A program made the translations under genes and the position numbers. From assembly GCA_028285685.1 (NCBI GenBank), contig JANQOR010000014.1:211979-275978 (forward strand): a stretch of DNA of 64,000 bases. The letters run 5' to 3'. Numbering within the stretch: the first letter of the stretch is position 1; the number at the start of each line of letters is the position of its first letter. Shown in pieces: positions 62,377 to 64,000 of this stretch. This DNA comes from Cyclobacteriaceae bacterium. Its GTDB lineage: Bacteria > Bacteroidota > Bacteroidia > Cytophagales > Cyclobacteriaceae. The notes under the pieces were generated by a model. That model saw only the letters and a list, made by a program, of their open reading frames with translations. It made no database searches and was not told the origin of the DNA.

Positions 62377-63051
62377 TCAAAGTTCTTTTCTTAGCGTATC
62401 AGCTTTCCCGGCATATTCTTCGGAATCTATTAGTTGATTTAGGAAGATTCTCGCTTTTGCTTGGTTGCCTATTTTGACAAATCCAAGCGCTGAATACCAC
62501 AAAGCAGCTTCCTTATATTCACTATCTGCCCTAACTACTACTTCGAAAGAGTTGATTGCCTCCTCAAACTTGCCGATTTCCATCAAAGACATCCCTCTGA
62601 AAAAGTGTGCCGGAATGTTGGCAGGGTCTTTGGCAATGAGATCCTGGAATATTGACACGGATAGTTCAAATTGACCAAGGTCATAAGCTCGATATGCCTG
62701 ATCCTTCAAGGACTCACTCATTTCTCCCCTAACCACCGTATGCTCAAAGTTTGCGTATCCTGAATAGTATTGGTCGTACAAATCTGATTTGTCTGAAAGA
62801 ATGACATAGCTAAACGAAGCGATTAAGATTACTGAAGCTGCAATCCCAATATAGCGCCTAATCAAGCCCGTTGATCGTCTGCTTTCAAACTCAGAAACCT
62901 TTGCCCGGAGAACATCCCGTTCGATTTCACTTTTCACGCCTAATTCGAACGCAGCATCTTCCCTCTCTTCTGGTGACATCTGCGACTCAAAAGATTGGCG
63001 ATCTTCTTCCGATAATTTCCCTTGGATATATTTATCGAGCTTATCTGACAT
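62377..63051 (-). CDS. Membrane-anchored TPR protein, putative sigma-factor partner
   Basis: 224 aa starting MSDKLDKYIQGKLSEEDRQS. The frame continues upstream to 63150, but that part overlaps the sigma gene in another frame, so the ATG at 63051 is chosen. A cytoplasmic part (about 1-80) with LSEEDRQSFESQMSPEERED resembles anti-sigma N-termini. A membrane helix (about 85-105, YIGIAASVILIASFSYVI) precedes periplasmic TPRs (YDLGQFELSVSIFQDLIAKD, then GKFEEAINSFEVVV). It overlaps the sigma gene by 11 bases and is the likely membrane anti-sigma factor for it. Confidence 0.8.
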   Translation of the reverse strand: MSDKLDKYIQGKLSEEDRQSFESQMSPEEREDAAFELGVKSEIERDVLRAKVSEFESRRSTGLIRRYIGIAASVILIASFSYVILSDKSDLYDQYYSGYANFEHTVVRGEMSESLKDQAYRAYDLGQFELSVSIFQDLIAKDPANIPAHFFRGMSLMEIGKFEEAINSFEVVVRADSEYKEAALWYSALGFVKIGNQAKARIFLNQLIDSEEYAGKADTLRKEL

Positions 63052-63619
63052 TTTCAGGTTCTTTTGTTGCCTGCTCACGAATCTTCTCCAAGCACCGTTT
63101 TTTGGTTGTTCGGGAAACCGCTTCACTTTTAAAACCCATAACCTCTGCAATTTCGCTCATTGATTTTTTATCAAAATAGAAGAGGTTTAGGATTCTCTTG
63201 CATTGGTCACTCAGGGAGTTAAAAAGCTTAGATGTAGCTTCTGCAGCTGAATCATACATTGACGCAGACTCCTGACTTGCTAAAAATTGATAATGCTCCT
63301 CAACATCCGTATGGTGGCTGGCACGAGTCCCCTCTTTTTGAAATTGTTGTTTGATCCTGTTTTTTCCTATTCCGAAAAGATAGGTTTTCAAAGAACTCTC
63401 AATTTCTGTTAACCTTCCATTCATTGCCTTTTCGAAAAGGATTGTGATTGCATCCTGATAGTGATCCAATGCATCTTCGTGTTTGGCAGAATACTTGTCC
63501 TTACTCCAACCCACAAACTCCTCCCTGTACTTATTGTAAATGTGCTCCATTGCTTTTTCGTCGCCTGAGCGTATGCGCTCCAGCAATTCCTGTTCTCGCT
63601 TAATAAATGCAATTCTCAC
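63041..63619 (-). CDS. RNA polymerase ECF-type sigma factor
   Basis: 192 aa sigma-70 family member with regions 2 and 4 only. Region 2 is about residues 24-95 (MEHIYNKYREEFVGW, YQDAITILFEKAM, LKTYLFGIGKNRIKQQ). Region 4 (about 130-185) has the helix-turn-helix SMSEIAEVMGFKSEAVSRTT. Start GTG (MRIAFIKREQELL). Co-transcribed with the overlapping membrane TPR gene, opposite a CHAT gene. This trio recurs in Bacteroidota. Confidence 0.9.
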   Translation of the reverse strand: MRIAFIKREQELLERIRSGDEKAMEHIYNKYREEFVGWSKDKYSAKHEDALDHYQDAITILFEKAMNGRLTEIESSLKTYLFGIGKNRIKQQFQKEGTRASHHTDVEEHYQFLASQESASMYDSAAEATSKLFNSLSDQCKRILNLFYFDKKSMSEIAEVMGFKSEAVSRTTKKRCLEKIREQATKEPENVR

Positions 63620-63640
63620 CTATTGGTCTTTCGAATGATG

Positions 63641-63696
63641 AAATGTGAACACTGACCGAATAAAAATAAAAAAAATCCAATTAGATGTTCACATTT
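63641..63696. promoter_or_regulatory. 11-bp inverted repeat between sigma gene and surface-protein gene
   Basis: AAATGTGAACA (63641-63651) and TGTTCACATTT (63686-63696), a perfect inverted pair 34 bases apart. Each copy reads TGTTCACATTT toward the gene it faces (ECF sigma gene on the left, PKD-like gene on the right), 22 and 40 bases before the start codons. Possible divergent promoter -35 elements read by the sigma factor, or an operator. Confidence 0.5.
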
Positions 63697-63736
63697 TCAA
63701 ATTGACACGACTAAATCGAAATTAATCGCTAATGCC

Positions 63737-64000
63737 ATGAAAAAAAATTACCTACTGCTTCTTCTGCTATTGACACTCCTGGCCATTGGTGGCGCCAACG
63801 GCCAGTCTTTCGTCACCACGTGGAAAACTGACAATCCCGGAACTTCCGAGGACGATGAAATAACTATTCCTACCAATGGGTCGGGATACGACTATTCTGT
63901 CGATTGGGGAGATGGAAACACAGACATGAACGTGACTGGTGATGTTACTCACACGTATGCTTCGGCCGGAACTTACACGGTTTCCATTTCAGGCGATTTT
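63737..64000 (+). CDS. PKD-like surface protein, 5' part only
   Basis: 88 codons visible, continuing past the window edge. Signal peptide MKKNYLLLLLLLTLLAIGGA with cleavage near NGQ, then TWKTDNPGTSEDDEITIPTN and the PKD-like segment YSVDWGDGNTDMNVTG followed by HTYASAGTYTVSISG. This start is typical of Bacteroidota BspA-like leucine-rich-repeat or PKD surface proteins that are T9SS cargo. The C-terminal part is not in the window. Confidence 0.8.
   Translation, partial: MKKNYLLLLLLLTLLAIGGANGQSFVTTWKTDNPGTSEDDEITIPTNGSGYDYSVDWGDGNTDMNVTGDVTHTYASAGTYTVSISGDF

Noticed and set aside
63052-63150. N-terminal extension of the membrane TPR gene.
   Set aside because: It lies inside the sigma factor gene in another frame, and the product from 63051 has the expected start.
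1-64000. tRNA, rRNA, CRISPR arrays, insertion sequences or attachment sites.
   Set aside because: No cloverleaf with TTCGA arm, no regularly spaced repeats, and no transposase or integrase motif was found on reading both strands.

Overview
The window looks like a chromosomal stretch of a marine or soil member of the Bacteroidota, most likely order Cytophagales. The evidence is the fused SecDF, BatD, BshA (bacillithiol), a type IX secretion C-terminal domain, paired FKBP lipoproteins, LytTR and membrane-anchored AraC regulators, TAnnTTTG-type -7 promoter elements, almost no Shine-Dalgarno sequences and a moderately AT-rich composition. No tRNA, rRNA, CRISPR array, insertion sequence or prophage was seen.

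Layout. 1-20 kb is housekeeping: a membrane-bound lytic transglycosylase, dxs, scpA, ndk, an NrnA-type DHH phosphoesterase, two FKBP lipoproteins, rdgB, udk, secDF, acylphosphatase, a NifU-type protein, a glutamate/dicarboxylate symporter, aroC and batD. 20-32 kb holds an orphan ABC ATPase, a T9SS cargo protein, PhoH, a MoxR/chelatase-like AAA+ ATPase with its VWA partner, a fatty-acid hydroxylase, bshA and a serine hydrolase with a reduced N-terminal region. 32-37 kb is mutL, two tandem rhomboid proteases and rlmN. 37-43 kb carries two divergent membrane-associated regulators (LytTR and AraC) and small accessory genes. 43-50 kb is a three-gene RND efflux operon whose outer-membrane component carries an extra periplasmic-binding domain. 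49.8-52.9 kb is a TRAP-type transporter with an unrecognised membrane gene between its two permease genes.

The most interesting region is 52.9-59 kb, a peptide natural-product locus that is easy to miss because most of its genes are only 22-47 codons long. Nine small ORFs, all on the + strand, encode peptides with a Gly-Gly (once Ala-Gly) leader end. They surround a minus-strand C39-peptidase ABC exporter and its HlyD-type partner. The only tailoring enzyme is a protein arginine methyltransferase (PRMT)-family protein whose eukaryote-like motifs are nearly all present and which carries an N-terminal winged-helix/PqqD-like extension. Three precursors have Arg-rich cores (GGPSRR, GGPTRR, GGRKRPGRA), which makes ribosomal peptides methylated on arginine a concrete hypothesis. 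Four other precursors share a 15-residue leader and have variable Trp-rich cores. A perfect hairpin terminator separates the precursors from the methyltransferase gene.

The right edge (59-64 kb) holds an exported TPR-CHAT (caspase-like) protein, a decayed copy of the same kind of gene just upstream of it, an ECF sigma factor with a TPR membrane partner, and the start of a PKD-like surface protein. A perfect 11-bp inverted repeat lies between the sigma gene and the surface-protein gene.
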